Part shown: in pieces, positions 1 through 9,018 of the stretch
Position numbering within the stretch: the first letter of the stretch is position 1
Layout: each line of letters begins with the position of its first letter
Source: DASUTB01 sp036374835
GTDB lineage: Bacteria > Actinomycetota > Actinomycetes > Jiangellales > Jiangellaceae
Direction: 5' to 3'
NCBI GenBank assembly: GCA_036374835.1
Contig: DASUTB010000062.1
Span: 1-39,336 of the forward strand
Length of the DNA: 39,336 bases
Translations under genes and position numbers: made by a program
The notes under the pieces: model-generated
Told to the model about the DNA's origin: nothing
The model's input: only the letters and a program-made list of their open reading frames with translations
Database searches by the model: none

Positions 1-141
1 GCCGGGATCCGGGGCGTCGAGGTCCTCGAGCGCAGTGACGGCACTCGACTGGCGCTGTTCGTCGACCAGTGGCGCGCCAAGGTCACCGCACGGGACAACC
101 CCGACGTGATGCTCGAGTCCCTGCCCGCCGGCGGTAGCTGA
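1..141 (+). CDS. C-terminal fragment of an unidentified protein
   Basis: An open frame enters from the left edge and ends at TGA 139-141, giving 46 residues. Third codon positions are almost all G or C, as in real genes of this genome. The fragment has a short beta-strand-like stretch (LALFVDQW) and ends in a Gly-rich tail. No family is recognisable from so little sequence. It is convergent with the acetyltransferase gene that ends at 185. Confidence 0.55.
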   Translation, partial: AGIRGVEVLERSDGTRLALFVDQWRAKVTARDNPDVMLESLPAGGS

Positions 142-184
142 CCGACGCCGCGTCCGAGACGCTGCGATCGTGTGCCGTCACGGC

Positions 185-643
185 TCAGCGGCCGCAGCGG
201 TCCACCTGCTTCCAGGGCCAATCGGTGGCGAGCCAGCGTGCGACGGCGTCGGCCAGTGGTACGTCGAGGTCCGATCTGTCGGCGCGCACCCAGGACTGCA
301 CCGTGACGTCGTACCCCTCGGACTTCGAGGGATACAGGTAGACGCAACCGATGACGTCGTCGTCGCCCGGATCCAGGACGGTGAACGTGAAACCGGCGCC
401 CCGCGTGAAGTCGTCGGCGTGGCGGCGAAGGTCGGCGAGGTTCTCCTCGAGCGTCATGCCGCCGCGTGGTGGCCAGTTGCCGTCGGGATAGCCGGGAGTG
501 GAGCGTATGTGCTCGATGCTCGACATCCAGGCTGCATGATCCGCCTGATTGTGCTGCGGCCCCAGCGGTTCGAGACGGAACTGGTCGGTAACGAGTGAGG
601 TCGGCGGATCGAAGCCGACCGGCACGAACTCATCCGAGGTCAT
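185..643 (-). CDS. GNAT-family N-acetyltransferase
   Basis: Predicted cytoplasmic acetyltransferase of the GNAT superfamily, which moves an acetyl group from acetyl-CoA to an amine; the substrate cannot be told. The 152-residue product has an N-terminal TDQFRLEPL strand, a central helix (LEENLADLRRHADDF), the strand pair FTFTVLD and VIGCVYLYP, and a C-terminal LADAVARWLA helix, which fits a small GNAT fold. The glycine-rich acetyl-CoA loop (Q/RxxGxG/A) is not obvious, so catalytic competence is uncertain. I chose ATG 643; ATG 673 and ATG 655 are in frame upstream, and AGG touches ATG 673 directly. The gene stands alone. A related non-catalytic GNAT-like protein is the main alternative. Confidence 0.7.
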   Translation of the reverse strand: MTSDEFVPVGFDPPTSLVTDQFRLEPLGPQHNQADHAAWMSSIEHIRSTPGYPDGNWPPRGGMTLEENLADLRRHADDFTRGAGFTFTVLDPGDDDVIGCVYLYPSKSEGYDVTVQSWVRADRSDLDVPLADAVARWLATDWPWKQVDRCGR

Positions 644-814
644 GACCGGAACCATACGGGGCCGGCCAGACATCCTGCACTCGAGTTCTTCTCGGCGGCA
701 TGCGGAACCGACGCGCGCTATTCGGCATGACAATGCGCCTGAGCGTTGATCGCTGTCGCCCTGGTTGGGCGCGTCTTACCGGCTCCCCTTCGGTTGACAA
801 CAGAGGGAGCCGAT

Positions 815-931
815 ATGACATCGAGACGCAGTGGCGCCCAAGCTGGAGCGACCGGCTCCTCCGGAGGACTTAGGGCACAGCGTTTCGTGGCGTTCGGCCC
901 TGCGGGTCCCTGCCCAGCTGCGGTGTGCTGA
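815..931 (+). CDS. Possible 38-residue ORF upstream of the ABC exporter
   Basis: ATG 815 follows a purine-rich GAGGGAG at 803-809 and opens 38 codons ending TGA 929-931. A TTGACA at 794-799 lies just upstream, but no good -10 box follows at the right distance. The product is Ser/Gly/Ala-rich at the start and ends in PCPAAVC; no homology is recognisable. It lies in the 250-base gap before the exporter operon and could be a leader peptide or a chance ORF. Confidence 0.2.
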   Translation: MTSRRSGAQAGATGSSGGLRAQRFVAFGPAGPCPAAVC

Positions 932-983
932 GACTCGGGGACGTGTTTCCCCATGGAACGAAGTGGCCGAGGAAGTGGTATCA

Positions 984-1916
984 GTGACGACTGCCATAAC
1001 GGTCTCCGGGCTTGTGAAGGACTTCGGCTCCAGAACCCGGGCGCTGGACCATCTCGATCTCCATGTCGAGACCGGCGAGGTGCACGGCTTCCTTGGGCCG
1101 AACGGAGCTGGGAAGACCACCACGATCCGCGTTCTGCTCGGGCTGCTGCGCGCCGACGCCGGGAACGTCGCCCTGCTCGGCGGTGACCCGTGGCACGACG
1201 CGGTGGCATTGCACCGGCGCCTCGCCTACGTGCCCGGAGAGGTGAACCTGTGGCCCAACCTCACCGGCGGTGAGGTGATCGACCTGCTGGGCGACCTGCG
1301 GGGAGGGCTCGACTCGGATCGCCGGGAGGAGCTGCTCAAGCGATTCCAGCTCGACCCGACCAAGAAGATTCGCGCGTACTCCAAGGGCAACCGACAGAAG
1401 GTGGCCCTCGTGGCAGCATTCTCCTCCGATGTGGAGCTATACCTGCTTGACGAGCCCACCTCAGGGCTGGACCCGCTGATGGAGGGCATCTTTCAGGACG
1501 TTGTGCAGGAGTTTCGGACCGCTGGACGGAGCATTCTGCTCTCCAGCCACATCCTGTCCGAAGTGGAGGCGCTTTGCGACCGCATCACGATCATTCGGGC
1601 CGGCAGGGCTGCCGAAACCGGCACGTTCGACGAGCTGCGTCACCTGACCCGCACGTCGGTCGTGGTCGACACCGCCAAGCCACTCGAGTCGGTCACCCTG
1701 TTGACGGGCGTGCACGACGCACGAGTACACGACTGCCACGCAGAGTTCAGCGTCGACCCAGGCAAGCTGAATCACGTGCTCGGGCACCTGGTCGACCTCG
1801 AGGTGCGGTCGATGATCACTTCACCGCCCACGCTCGAGGAGCTGTTTATGCGGCACTACGGCGAAGACATCGCCGTACCAGCGCGGGATGCGGATGCCGA
1901 GGTGGTGACGGCATGA
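984..1916 (+). CDS. ABC-2 type exporter ATP-binding protein
   Basis: ATPase subunit of a DrrA-like ABC exporter that powers outward transport by the membrane protein encoded next. The 310-residue protein has Walker A (GPNGAGKTT, near residue 36), a signature loop of the YSKGNRQK type usual in this subfamily instead of LSGGQ, Walker B (LYLLDEPTSGLDP) and the switch histidine region (ILLSSHILSE). The region after about residue 215 is the C-terminal extension typical of drug and lipid exporters. GTG 984 is chosen because GAGGAAG at 969-975 is well placed; the open frame continues upstream to 831 without a better start. The stop overlaps the permease start (ATGATGA), so the two are translationally coupled. 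No TetR gene sits beside them, although such pairs often have one. Substrate unknown. Confidence 0.9.
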   Translation: MTTAITVSGLVKDFGSRTRALDHLDLHVETGEVHGFLGPNGAGKTTTIRVLLGLLRADAGNVALLGGDPWHDAVALHRRLAYVPGEVNLWPNLTGGEVIDLLGDLRGGLDSDRREELLKRFQLDPTKKIRAYSKGNRQKVALVAAFSSDVELYLLDEPTSGLDPLMEGIFQDVVQEFRTAGRSILLSSHILSEVEALCDRITIIRAGRAAETGTFDELRHLTRTSVVVDTAKPLESVTLLTGVHDARVHDCHAEFSVDPGKLNHVLGHLVDLEVRSMITSPPTLEELFMRHYGEDIAVPARDADAEVVTA

Positions 1917-3541
1917 TGAGCGGCTTCACCGGCACGGTACGGCTGATCCGCCTCGCAATGCGGCGCGATCGGGTCACCCTGCCCGCATGGATCCTCGGTA
2001 TGGCTGTATTTCTGGCTGCAACGACCGCAATGTTCGAGGACCAGTACTCCAAGCACCCCCAGCTCCTGGAGCCTGACACCCTCATCGTTGTTGAGAATCC
2101 CGGCATGCGGGTGCTCGGCCTGGTGACGGGCACGAGTGTCGGGGGCTACACCCTGCATCGGGACGCCCTGACCCTGGCCGTGCTCGCCGCCCTGATGAGC
2201 GTGCTCGCAGTCGTCCGGCACACCCGTCAGGCCGAAGAGCTCGGTCGTGAGGAGATGCTGGGTGCAGGCGTGGTCGGCCGCTACGCCTCTCTGGCCGCGG
2301 CGGTGATCGTCGCGCTCGCAGCGAACCTTGTGCTGGCCGTGCTCCTCGCGCTCGGCATGGTAGTCGCGGGACAGCCCGCGGCCGGCTCAGTGGTCGCCGG
2401 CGCGTCGATCGCCCTAGTGGGCGTCGCCTTCACCGGCGTCGCCGCGGTGACGTCACAGCTGGCGTCGACAACGCGCGGCGCGACCGGTCTCGCCGGTGCG
2501 GGCATCGGCGTTGCATTCATGCTTGCGGCGCTGGGCAACATGCTCGGCAGCGTGGACTCTGCCTCCCTCCGGGTCACCAGCGCCTGGCCGGCTTGGTTCT
2601 CCCCGATCGGCTGGAGCCAGCAGATGCGGCCGTTCGCGGACAATTTGTGGTGGCCGCTGGGTCTCGCCGTGCTCGTCATGGCATCCCTCTTCTGGGTGGC
2701 CGTCGTGCTCGTCGGCAGACGCGACGTCGGTCGAGGGATGTGGCCCGAGCGTAGGGGCGCAGCCCACGCGAGCCCGGTCTTGCTGAGCCCTGCCGGCCTT
2801 GTCTGGCGGCTCCAGCGTGGAGCGCTGCTGGGCTGGACGATCGGCCTGCTCGGCTTCGGTCTGGTTTTCGGGGCGCTGAGCGACCAGATCGAGGGACTCG
2901 AGGGAGCGGCGACGGATTGGTACGCCACATTCGGCGGTGATGCCGACCTGCTCGGCGCCTACTGGGCTTCCATGATGCAGATCGCCGGAATGGCCGTGGC
3001 GATCTACGCGGTCACGCTCTTGCTTCGCCTGCACCACGACGAGGCGCTGGGGACGCTGGAGTCGGTGCTCGGCACCGCCGTCTCCCGGCTTCGCTGGCTG
3101 AGTGCATACGCTGTCAACGCACTGGCCGGGGCCATGTTGCTGATCCTCGTCTTCGCGGTAGCGATGGGCATCATCGGCGGTCAGGTCCTCGGCGGCACTG
3201 CATCGCTGCTGCGCGACCTGGTAGCCGCCGCACTGGTGCAGCTCCCAGCCATCGGAGTGCTGGGAGCCGCGGTCGTCGCTTTGGTCATGTTGCTGCCGCG
3301 GTGGTCGGTCGGTCTGTCGTGGGCACTGGTGGTGTTCTCGGTCTTCGTCGGACCGATGTTCGGGCCGTCACTGGGGTTGCCGACATGGTTGCTGGACCTA
3401 TCGCCTTTCACCCACGTGCCCAACGCACCGGCCGTTGCCATCAGCGCCGGACCGATACTGGGGCTGGGGCTGGCAGGCGTGTTGCTGTCGGCGATGGGAG
3501 TCCTCTTGCTGCGCCAAAGGAACCTCTCACTCCCGGCCTGA
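1913..3541 (+). CDS. ABC-2 type exporter permease (two-half membrane protein)
   Basis: Membrane component of the exporter, 542 residues. The sequence shows two similar halves, each with a large loop followed by hydrophobic helices. The first half runs from WILGMAVFLAATTAMF to about residue 265, the second from LLGWTIGLLGFGLVFG to the end, for roughly 12 membrane segments. This is the layout of actinobacterial ABC-2 permeases annotated as polyketide-antibiotic or multidrug exporters, longer than the single six-helix DrrB type, so one polypeptide probably supplies the whole membrane domain. ATG 1913 overlaps the ATPase stop by four bases; ATG 1916 is an equally placed alternative. Export of a toxic small molecule or lipid is inferred from the family only. 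Confidence 0.85.
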   Translation: MMSGFTGTVRLIRLAMRRDRVTLPAWILGMAVFLAATTAMFEDQYSKHPQLLEPDTLIVVENPGMRVLGLVTGTSVGGYTLHRDALTLAVLAALMSVLAVVRHTRQAEELGREEMLGAGVVGRYASLAAAVIVALAANLVLAVLLALGMVVAGQPAAGSVVAGASIALVGVAFTGVAAVTSQLASTTRGATGLAGAGIGVAFMLAALGNMLGSVDSASLRVTSAWPAWFSPIGWSQQMRPFADNLWWPLGLAVLVMASLFWVAVVLVGRRDVGRGMWPERRGAAHASPVLLSPAGLVWRLQRGALLGWTIGLLGFGLVFGALSDQIEGLEGAATDWYATFGGDADLLGAYWASMMQIAGMAVAIYAVTLLLRLHHDEALGTLESVLGTAVSRLRWLSAYAVNALAGAMLLILVFAVAMGIIGGQVLGGTASLLRDLVAAALVQLPAIGVLGAAVVALVMLLPRWSVGLSWALVVFSVFVGPMFGPSLGLPTWLLDLSPFTHVPNAPAVAISAGPILGLGLAGVLLSAMGVLLLRQRNLSLPA

Positions 3542-3868
3542 CAGCCCTTTCGCGCCTCCGGCACCTGGTGGAACCACTGGACGATCGCTTCGCCGCACCG
3601 GTTGCGTGACGGTCGTCTCACCGGCTGCGGGACTCTTCCCCGGGCGCATATGCGACGCGCGTGTAGCGAACGGGCGCATGGAGCTCGAGACGGGGCTTTC
3701 CGTCGTGCGGGAGAACTGTATGCAGAGAGTGGGCAAGGGGACATCCTGTTCCGCACTGGCCATGCGTCGCCGATCGACCGCCGCGTGGCCACGTGAAGAT
3801 CATAGATAGGAGGACCGACTACGCCCGGCAAAGGGCCGGCCAGTGGGGCTTCCGTGGAGGGATCACAG
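3542..3868. other. 327-base gap with consecutive hairpins upstream of the Liv operon
   Basis: No convincing gene is present. Two neighbouring inverted repeats stand out: GACGG 3689-3693 with CCGTC 3700-3704, and GTGCGG 3705-3710 with CCGCAC 3751-3756. The second encloses a small CTG/CAG hairpin (3716-3725). An AGGAGG at 3809-3814 has no start codon at a normal distance. The hairpins could end the exporter transcript or form a regulatory leader for the importer. No known riboswitch consensus was recognised. Confidence 0.45.
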
Positions 3869-5266
3869 ATGTTCTTGCGTCCGCAAAGCGACGAGCGACC
3901 AGTGGTCCGCCCGTCCACAACCCGAACACGTACCAAATGGCTGGCACTCCTGGCAGCCTTTGCGTTGATCGCCGCCGGCTGTGGCGACGACGACGGCGAG
4001 GAGACCGACGAGACGACGGAGTCCGCACCCGAGGAGACCGAGGAAACTTCGGAGCCCGCCTCCGAGGAGACCGAAGAGGCGCCCGCAGAGGCCGAGGGCA
4101 AGGTCACCGACTTCGCTGCCTACGTCGGTGGGTCAGGCCCGGCCGACGACAGCCTCGACCCTGTCAAGATCGGTTACGTCAACCAACAAGGCGGCGCGAT
4201 CGAGGTCACCGCCCTCAACGTCGAGGGCGTCCAGATAGCGGCCGAGTTCATCAACACCGAAGCCGGCGGTATCGGTGGCCGCCCGGTCGAGATCGTTACC
4301 TGCTACATCGCAAACACCGAAGAGGAAGGCCAGCAGTGCGGCCAGCAGTTCGCCAACGATGATGAAATCGTCGCTGTCGTGACTGGTCCGACAGTGGTCG
4401 GTACGGAGTCGTTCTACGCCGCTCTCGGCGGGACGAAGCCGGTGATCGCCGGCGTGTCGGTCAACCCGACCGACACAGTGCAGGAGAACGCGGCCGTGCT
4501 CTACGGTGGTGCCGCCTACGTCCTGGCTCCGTTCGGGACCTACGCCGCCGAGGTTTTGGATGTCGAGTCCGCAGCGCTGATCTACCCCGAGGGCTCGGGG
4601 CAGGACGACGCCGCCGCAGGCCAGCGGTCCGGGTTGGAGGCCGCCGGAATCCCCGTCGAGGTCGTGGCATTCGACCCGGATGAGCCAGACCTGACGGTGC
4701 CGCTCATCGCCGCCGGTGCTGAGGATGCCGACCTCGTCCTGCCGGTGCTCGATCAGGGCCTGTGCGTCCGAGTCGCCGAAGCGCAGCGCGATCTCGGCAT
4801 CCCGGACGAGAAGGTGCTGACCAGCCCGGTCTGCCTGACCCCGGCCGTGATCGAAGGCCTCGGCGACTTCCCGCAGTGGACCTACGCCGTCGCGTCCTCG
4901 CTCGGTATCGACCCGAGCGACCCGTCGGTGCCGCCATACATCGAGATCCTCGAAGCACAGGGCCAGGCCGACTACGTCCCCGACCCGTGGGTGTTGGTCG
5001 GATTCGGTCAGATGATGACCCTGGCCAAGTGGATGAACGCCGTCGGTGGCGATCTGGCCGCCGAGGACATCATCACCGAGATGAAGGCGTTCGAGGGCCC
5101 GATGATTCTGGGCTCGCCGGTGCTCGACTGCGGCAAGTACGAGGAGGCGCCTGGTGTGTGCAACGACCACACCCAGTTCTTCAAGTACAACGGCGCCGAG
5201 GAGGGGTTCGCCCCGGGCTCGGGCTACTACGGACCACCCGAGGGCTGGGAAGCCCCCGGCAGCTAG
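3869..5266 (+). CDS. Branched-chain amino acid-type ABC substrate-binding lipoprotein
   Basis: Extracytoplasmic receptor of a Liv/HAAT-family importer, 465 residues. A type II signal peptide (positive TRTRTKW, hydrophobic stretch, then ALIAAGC) puts the lipidated cysteine at residue 38. It is followed by an acidic Glu/Thr/Pro-rich spacer of about 45 residues and a type I periplasmic-binding domain (VKIGYVNQQGG onward, with INTEAGGIGG as in LivK relatives). ATG 3869 is preferred over GTG 3854 because GGAGGG at 3856-3861 is correctly spaced for it. It is the first gene of an operon with the fused permease and two ATPases. The ligand could be branched-chain amino acids, an amide, urea or an aromatic compound; sequence alone does not decide. 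Confidence 0.9.
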   Translation: MFLRPQSDERPVVRPSTTRTRTKWLALLAAFALIAAGCGDDDGEETDETTESAPEETEETSEPASEETEEAPAEAEGKVTDFAAYVGGSGPADDSLDPVKIGYVNQQGGAIEVTALNVEGVQIAAEFINTEAGGIGGRPVEIVTCYIANTEEEGQQCGQQFANDDEIVAVVTGPTVVGTESFYAALGGTKPVIAGVSVNPTDTVQENAAVLYGGAAYVLAPFGTYAAEVLDVESAALIYPEGSGQDDAAAGQRSGLEAAGIPVEVVAFDPDEPDLTVPLIAAGAEDADLVLPVLDQGLCVRVAEAQRDLGIPDEKVLTSPVCLTPAVIEGLGDFPQWTYAVASSLGIDPSDPSVPPYIEILEAQGQADYVPDPWVLVGFGQMMTLAKWMNAVGGDLAAEDIITEMKAFEGPMILGSPVLDCGKYEEAPGVCNDHTQFFKYNGAEEGFAPGSGYYGPPEGWEAPGS

Positions 5267-5333
5267 TGGCCTATCCGGTTAATCCATGATCACCGAGTGC
5301 CCGGCCGATGCTGGAGTGGGATGAGCTGACACC

Positions 5334-7427
5334 ATGATCAATGACATCCTCCTGTTCGTCCTGCTCGGCCTCGGCTCGGGCGCGGTGATCGCCGGGATCG
5401 CCATGGCGGTCGTCGTGACCTACCAGGGGTCCGGCATCGTCAATATCGCGACCGGCGCCACCGCGATGGTGGTCGCCTATATATTCACCCAGCTCAAGGG
5501 CGAGTATTTCTTCGGCTGGGCGCCGCCGACGGCGGTGGCGATCATCATCGCGCTGGCGGCCGCGGTGCTGGTCGGGGTGCTGAGCGAAGTGCTGGTCTTC
5601 CGGCCATTACGGACCTCGTCGACGCTGGCCAAGCTCGTCGCCTCGGTGGGGATCCTGCTGGTGCTGCAGGCGACCATGCTGCTGTGGTTCGGCTCCGCGG
5701 CGCTGCGGATCCCCGGCGTTCTCCCGTCCGACATCGTCAAGATCTTCGGCAGCTCGTTCCAGGTCAACCGGTTCTGGATGGCCGGGATCGTCCTGCTGAT
5801 GGCGGTTGCGGTCATCGCCTTCTACCGTTGGACCCGGTTCGGCCTCGCCACCAGGGCGGCGTCGGAGAACGAGGTGTTCGGCATCCTGGCCGGCCTGTCT
5901 CCGAACCAGCTCTCGCTGGTCAACACCATATTGGCCTCGCTGCTGGCCGGGAGCATGGGCATCCTCGCCGCGCCACTGGCGTCGGCCGATTCCACGACGC
6001 TGGTGTTCTTCGTCGTCCCGGCCCTTGCCGCGGCCCTCTTCGCCGGTTTCACCTCGCTGCCGATCACGGTCGGCGCGGCATTCGCGATCGGCATCCTGCA
6101 GTCGCTGATGCTGTGGGTCTCGACCCTGTCGTGGTTCCCCACTGCCGACGGCAACCCCGTACCGGGGACGCGCCCACTGCTCGTCTTTATCCTCCTGCTG
6201 ATCGCGCTGTGGATCCGGGGTGGCAAGCTGCCGAGCCGGGGACAGTTGGTGGAAAAGCGCCTCCCGTTCGCTCCCCGGCCGCGCCGGCTCGCGCTACCCG
6301 CCGGCATGTTCGCGGTCGTGGGTGTCGTCCTGCTCATCGTGTTGCCGTTCGGCCACCGCCAAGCCCTGATGCTCTCGATGGTCGGTATGGTCATCTGCCT
6401 GTCCCTGGTGGTGATCACCGGCTTCGTCGGGCAGTTGTCGCTGGCCCAGGTAGCCCTGGCCGGCGTGTCGGGGTTCGCCGTATCGCACCTGATCACCCGG
6501 GCGGACATCGGCTTCCCGTGGGGGCCGATCGCCGGTTCGCTGATCGCCGTGGCCGTCGGCCTGATCATCGGCGTCTCGGCGTTGCGAGTTCGGGGGGCGA
6601 ACCTCGCCGTCGTGACGCTGGCCGGTGTCGTCGCCATCGAGCAGTTCGTCTTCGCCAACAAGACGTGGGGCGCCGGCGGCTCCGGCTCTCCGGTGGAACA
6701 ACCGGAAGTGTTCGGGTTCAGCATCGGCACCAACGCGGGATTCCGCGGGCTCGACGACTCGATTCCGAGTCCGGTAATTGGCTTCGTCTTCCTGGCTGTG
6801 GTGATCGGCCTCGGCCTGTTCGTGGCGCAGTTGCGGCGTAGCGTGCTCGGCCAACAGATGCTGGCGGTACGGGCCAACGAGCGAGCCGCAGCCGCTGCCG
6901 GGCTCGACGTGGCCCGGATCAAGATCGTCGCCTATGCGATCTCGTCGTTCATCGCTGGGACGGCCGGCTGGATGTACGCCTACAACTTCGGTTCGGTCAG
7001 CGCCGCTCGGTTCGGCATCCTCATCGCGCTCGGATTCGTCGCCTTCGCCTACATCGGCGGGATCACCATGGTCTCCGGTGCCGTGTTGGCCGGCCTGGTG
7101 GCCACTGAGGGCCTGATACCCAACTTCATCGAGGAACTGCTGAACATCTCCGGCAACTGGACACTGCTGCTCGGTGGCCTGATCCTGATCGTCACCCTCA
7201 TCGCGAACCCTGAGGGAATCGCGGGCACCCTCTACCGCAAACGCCGCACGAAGCTGCGAGGACAAGCTGTCGCGGCCCGCGAGGCCGCCCGCAAGGCAGC
7301 CGGTGAAGCGGCCGGAAGCGGCGCCGCCGATGCTCCTGGCACCGATACGAGCGTTCTGGCAGGTGACGGCGACGGTGCGACAGAGCCCGCCACGGAGAAG
7401 TCGATGAAGATAGCAGGTGAGTCATGA
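5334..7427 (+). CDS. Fused LivH-LivM ABC permease
   Basis: Membrane component of the importer, 697 residues, joining the two permeases that are usually separate. Residues 1 to about 290 match LivH (GLGSGAVIAGIAMAVVVTYQGSGIVN at the start of the first membrane segments). Residues from about 325 to 640 match LivM, with the hallmark segment ITGFVGQLSLAQVAL and the coupling region LGQQMLAVRANERAAAAAG. About 18 membrane helices are expected. The last 55 residues are an Ala/Gly/Asp-rich tail without a recognised role. The gene starts 67 bases after the receptor gene, without a strong ribosome site, and its stop overlaps the LivG start by four bases. Such fusions occur elsewhere in actinobacteria. 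Confidence 0.9.
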   Translation: MINDILLFVLLGLGSGAVIAGIAMAVVVTYQGSGIVNIATGATAMVVAYIFTQLKGEYFFGWAPPTAVAIIIALAAAVLVGVLSEVLVFRPLRTSSTLAKLVASVGILLVLQATMLLWFGSAALRIPGVLPSDIVKIFGSSFQVNRFWMAGIVLLMAVAVIAFYRWTRFGLATRAASENEVFGILAGLSPNQLSLVNTILASLLAGSMGILAAPLASADSTTLVFFVVPALAAALFAGFTSLPITVGAAFAIGILQSLMLWVSTLSWFPTADGNPVPGTRPLLVFILLLIALWIRGGKLPSRGQLVEKRLPFAPRPRRLALPAGMFAVVGVVLLIVLPFGHRQALMLSMVGMVICLSLVVITGFVGQLSLAQVALAGVSGFAVSHLITRADIGFPWGPIAGSLIAVAVGLIIGVSALRVRGANLAVVTLAGVVAIEQFVFANKTWGAGGSGSPVEQPEVFGFSIGTNAGFRGLDDSIPSPVIGFVFLAVVIGLGLFVAQLRRSVLGQQMLAVRANERAAAAAGLDVARIKIVAYAISSFIAGTAGWMYAYNFGSVSAARFGILIALGFVAFAYIGGITMVSGAVLAGLVATEGLIPNFIEELLNISGNWTLLLGGLILIVTLIANPEGIAGTLYRKRRTKLRGQAVAAREAARKAAGEAAGSGAADAPGTDTSVLAGDGDGATEPATEKSMKIAGES

Positions 7428-8191
7428 CCGCAGTGCTTTCGACGCGGGGCATCTCGGTATCGTTCGGCGGCGTCAAGGCGGTCCGAGAGGTCGACCTCGA
7501 CGTCGAGCCCGGCCAGCTCGTCGGCCTGATCGGGCCGAACGGTGCCGGCAAGACCACCTTCGTCGACGCCATCACCGGTTTCGTGCCCCATGACGGCACG
7601 GTCATGCTCAACGGAGTCGACATCACCGGCATGCCCCCGCACCTGCGTGCCCGGCGGGGCCTTGCCCGGACCTGGCAGGCGATCGAGCTGTTCGACGACC
7701 TGACGGTGACCGAGAACCTGACGGCCGCCGCCCACCACCCCTCGCTGATCGCGACGGTGAAGCAGCTCTTCGGCGGCCGGGTGAACCACTCGAAGGAAGT
7801 CCACGAAATACTCGAGGAGTTCTCGCTCACGGACGTCGCCGAAGCCACCCCCGACGAGCTGACCCAGGGCCAGCGCAAGATGGTGGCGGTCGCCCGGGCA
7901 CTGGCGGCCAAGCCGACGCTGCTGCTTCTCGACGAGCCGGCGGCCGGGCTCGACGCCACCGAGTCTGCCGAGTTCGCCAAGAACCTGCGCGGCATCGTCG
8001 ACCGGGGCACCCCGACCCTGTTGATCGACCACGACATGGGACTCGTGCTCGGCATCTGCGACCAGATCGTGGTGATCGAGTTCGGAGAGGTGATCGCGAA
8101 GGGCACGCCGGCCGAGGTCCGCAAAGACCCACGGGTGGTCAAGGCCTACCTCGGGTCGGCCGCTGAGACACTGGAGGAGGAGGTCGCATGA
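7424..8191 (+). CDS. LivG-type ABC ATPase
   Basis: One of two ATPases energising the importer, 255 residues. Visible motifs are Walker A (GPNGAGKTT near residue 38), the Q-loop region before WQAIELFDDLTVTEN, a signature LTQGQRKMVAVARAL, Walker B (LLLLDEPAAGLD) and the switch region TLLIDHDMG. The signature departs from LSGGQ but keeps the Gly-Gln core, as LivG proteins often do. Start and stop overlap both neighbours by ATGA, so translation is coupled through the operon. The sequence LARTWQAIELF corresponds to the LARTFQ element of LivG proteins, which separates it from LivF. Confidence 0.92.
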   Translation: MTAVLSTRGISVSFGGVKAVREVDLDVEPGQLVGLIGPNGAGKTTFVDAITGFVPHDGTVMLNGVDITGMPPHLRARRGLARTWQAIELFDDLTVTENLTAAAHHPSLIATVKQLFGGRVNHSKEVHEILEEFSLTDVAEATPDELTQGQRKMVAVARALAAKPTLLLLDEPAAGLDATESAEFAKNLRGIVDRGTPTLLIDHDMGLVLGICDQIVVIEFGEVIAKGTPAEVRKDPRVVKAYLGSAAETLEEEVA

Positions 8192-8958
8192 GCGCGGAGA
8201 CGGCGACACCCCCGGTGCTGCAGATCGAGGGCCTCACCGCGGGATACGACAAGGCGGCCGTTGTCCGCGACCTCGACCTGCACGTCGAGCCGGGCGAGAT
8301 CGTCGCCCTGCTCGGCCCCAACGGTGCCGGAAAGACGACGACGCTCCGGGCGATCTCCGGCATCGTCCGGCCCATGTCCGGCACGATCCGCATCGACGGC
8401 AGCGATATCGCCAAAGTTGCCCCGGCAGCCCGTGCCAAGCTCGGCGTCGCTCACGTCCCCGAAGGGCGGGGCGTATTCTTCGGCTTGACCGTCGCCGAGC
8501 ATTTCCGGCTCGGGTACCGTACCGAGCGCCTCGATGCAGACATCGCGTATGAGCACTTCCCGGCCCTGGCCGAGATCAAGGACCGCCGGGTCGGCCTGCT
8601 CTCGGGCGGTGAGCAGCAGATGCTCGCCCTGGGCCGTGCGCTCGCCCGAAGGCCCCACCTGCTGCTCCTCGACGAAATGTCGCTCGGACTCGCCCCGATC
8701 ATCGTCGAGCGCCTGCTCCCCGTGGTGGCCAGCTACGCCCGCGAGAGTGGTTGCGCTCTACTGCTTGTGGAGCAGCATATCGAGATCGCCCTCGCCGTGG
8801 CCGACCGTGGCTACGTGCTGTCGCACGGCGAGCTCGTCATGCAAGGCTCGGCCGAGGTCCTCGGCGCCGACCACCACCTCATCCTGTCGAGCTACCTCGG
8901 CGGCGTCGACGAGTCGGTCTCGCCGTCCGACTCGGCTTCGGCCGTGGCCGCTGACTGA
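8188..8958 (+). CDS. LivF-type ABC ATPase
   Basis: Second ATPase of the importer, 256 residues. It has Walker A (GPNGAGKTTT near residue 44), the LivF feature VPEGRGVFFGLTVAEH, signature LLSGGEQQMLALGRAL, Walker B (HLLLLDEMSLGLAP) and the switch region LLLVEQHIEIAL. It starts inside the livG stop codon (ATGA) and is the last gene of the operon. An inverted repeat at 9019-9055 followed by a T-run is a candidate terminator. LivF and LivG together form the ATPase heterodimer under the fused LivHM permease. Confidence 0.92.
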   Translation: MSAETATPPVLQIEGLTAGYDKAAVVRDLDLHVEPGEIVALLGPNGAGKTTTLRAISGIVRPMSGTIRIDGSDIAKVAPAARAKLGVAHVPEGRGVFFGLTVAEHFRLGYRTERLDADIAYEHFPALAEIKDRRVGLLSGGEQQMLALGRALARRPHLLLLDEMSLGLAPIIVERLLPVVASYARESGCALLLVEQHIEIALAVADRGYVLSHGELVMQGSAEVLGADHHLILSSYLGGVDESVSPSDSASAVAAD

Positions 8959-9018
8959 GCTGAGCGCTACAGGTCGCGGCGCTAGCAGCTAGCCACATTG
9001 CACGCTCTCCCGGGAGTT

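Noticed and set aside
794..822. Sigma-70 promoter for the ABC exporter
   Set aside because: TTGACA is present at 794-799, but the best -10-like hexamers fall at spacers of 12 or 14 bases.
1574..1912. N-terminal extension of the exporter permease frame
   Set aside because: It overlaps the ATPase gene in another frame, is Arg/His-rich and lacks hydrophobic helices; the ATG at 1913 with stop-start overlap is clearly better.
3705..3756. Glycine or guanidine riboswitch
   Set aside because: GGGAGAA and a closing stem are suggestive, but the conserved core elements of these riboswitches are not present.
4133..5170. Long minus-strand open frame opposite the substrate-binding gene
   Set aside because: No domain is recognisable and the plus frame has a signal peptide, lipobox and binding domain.
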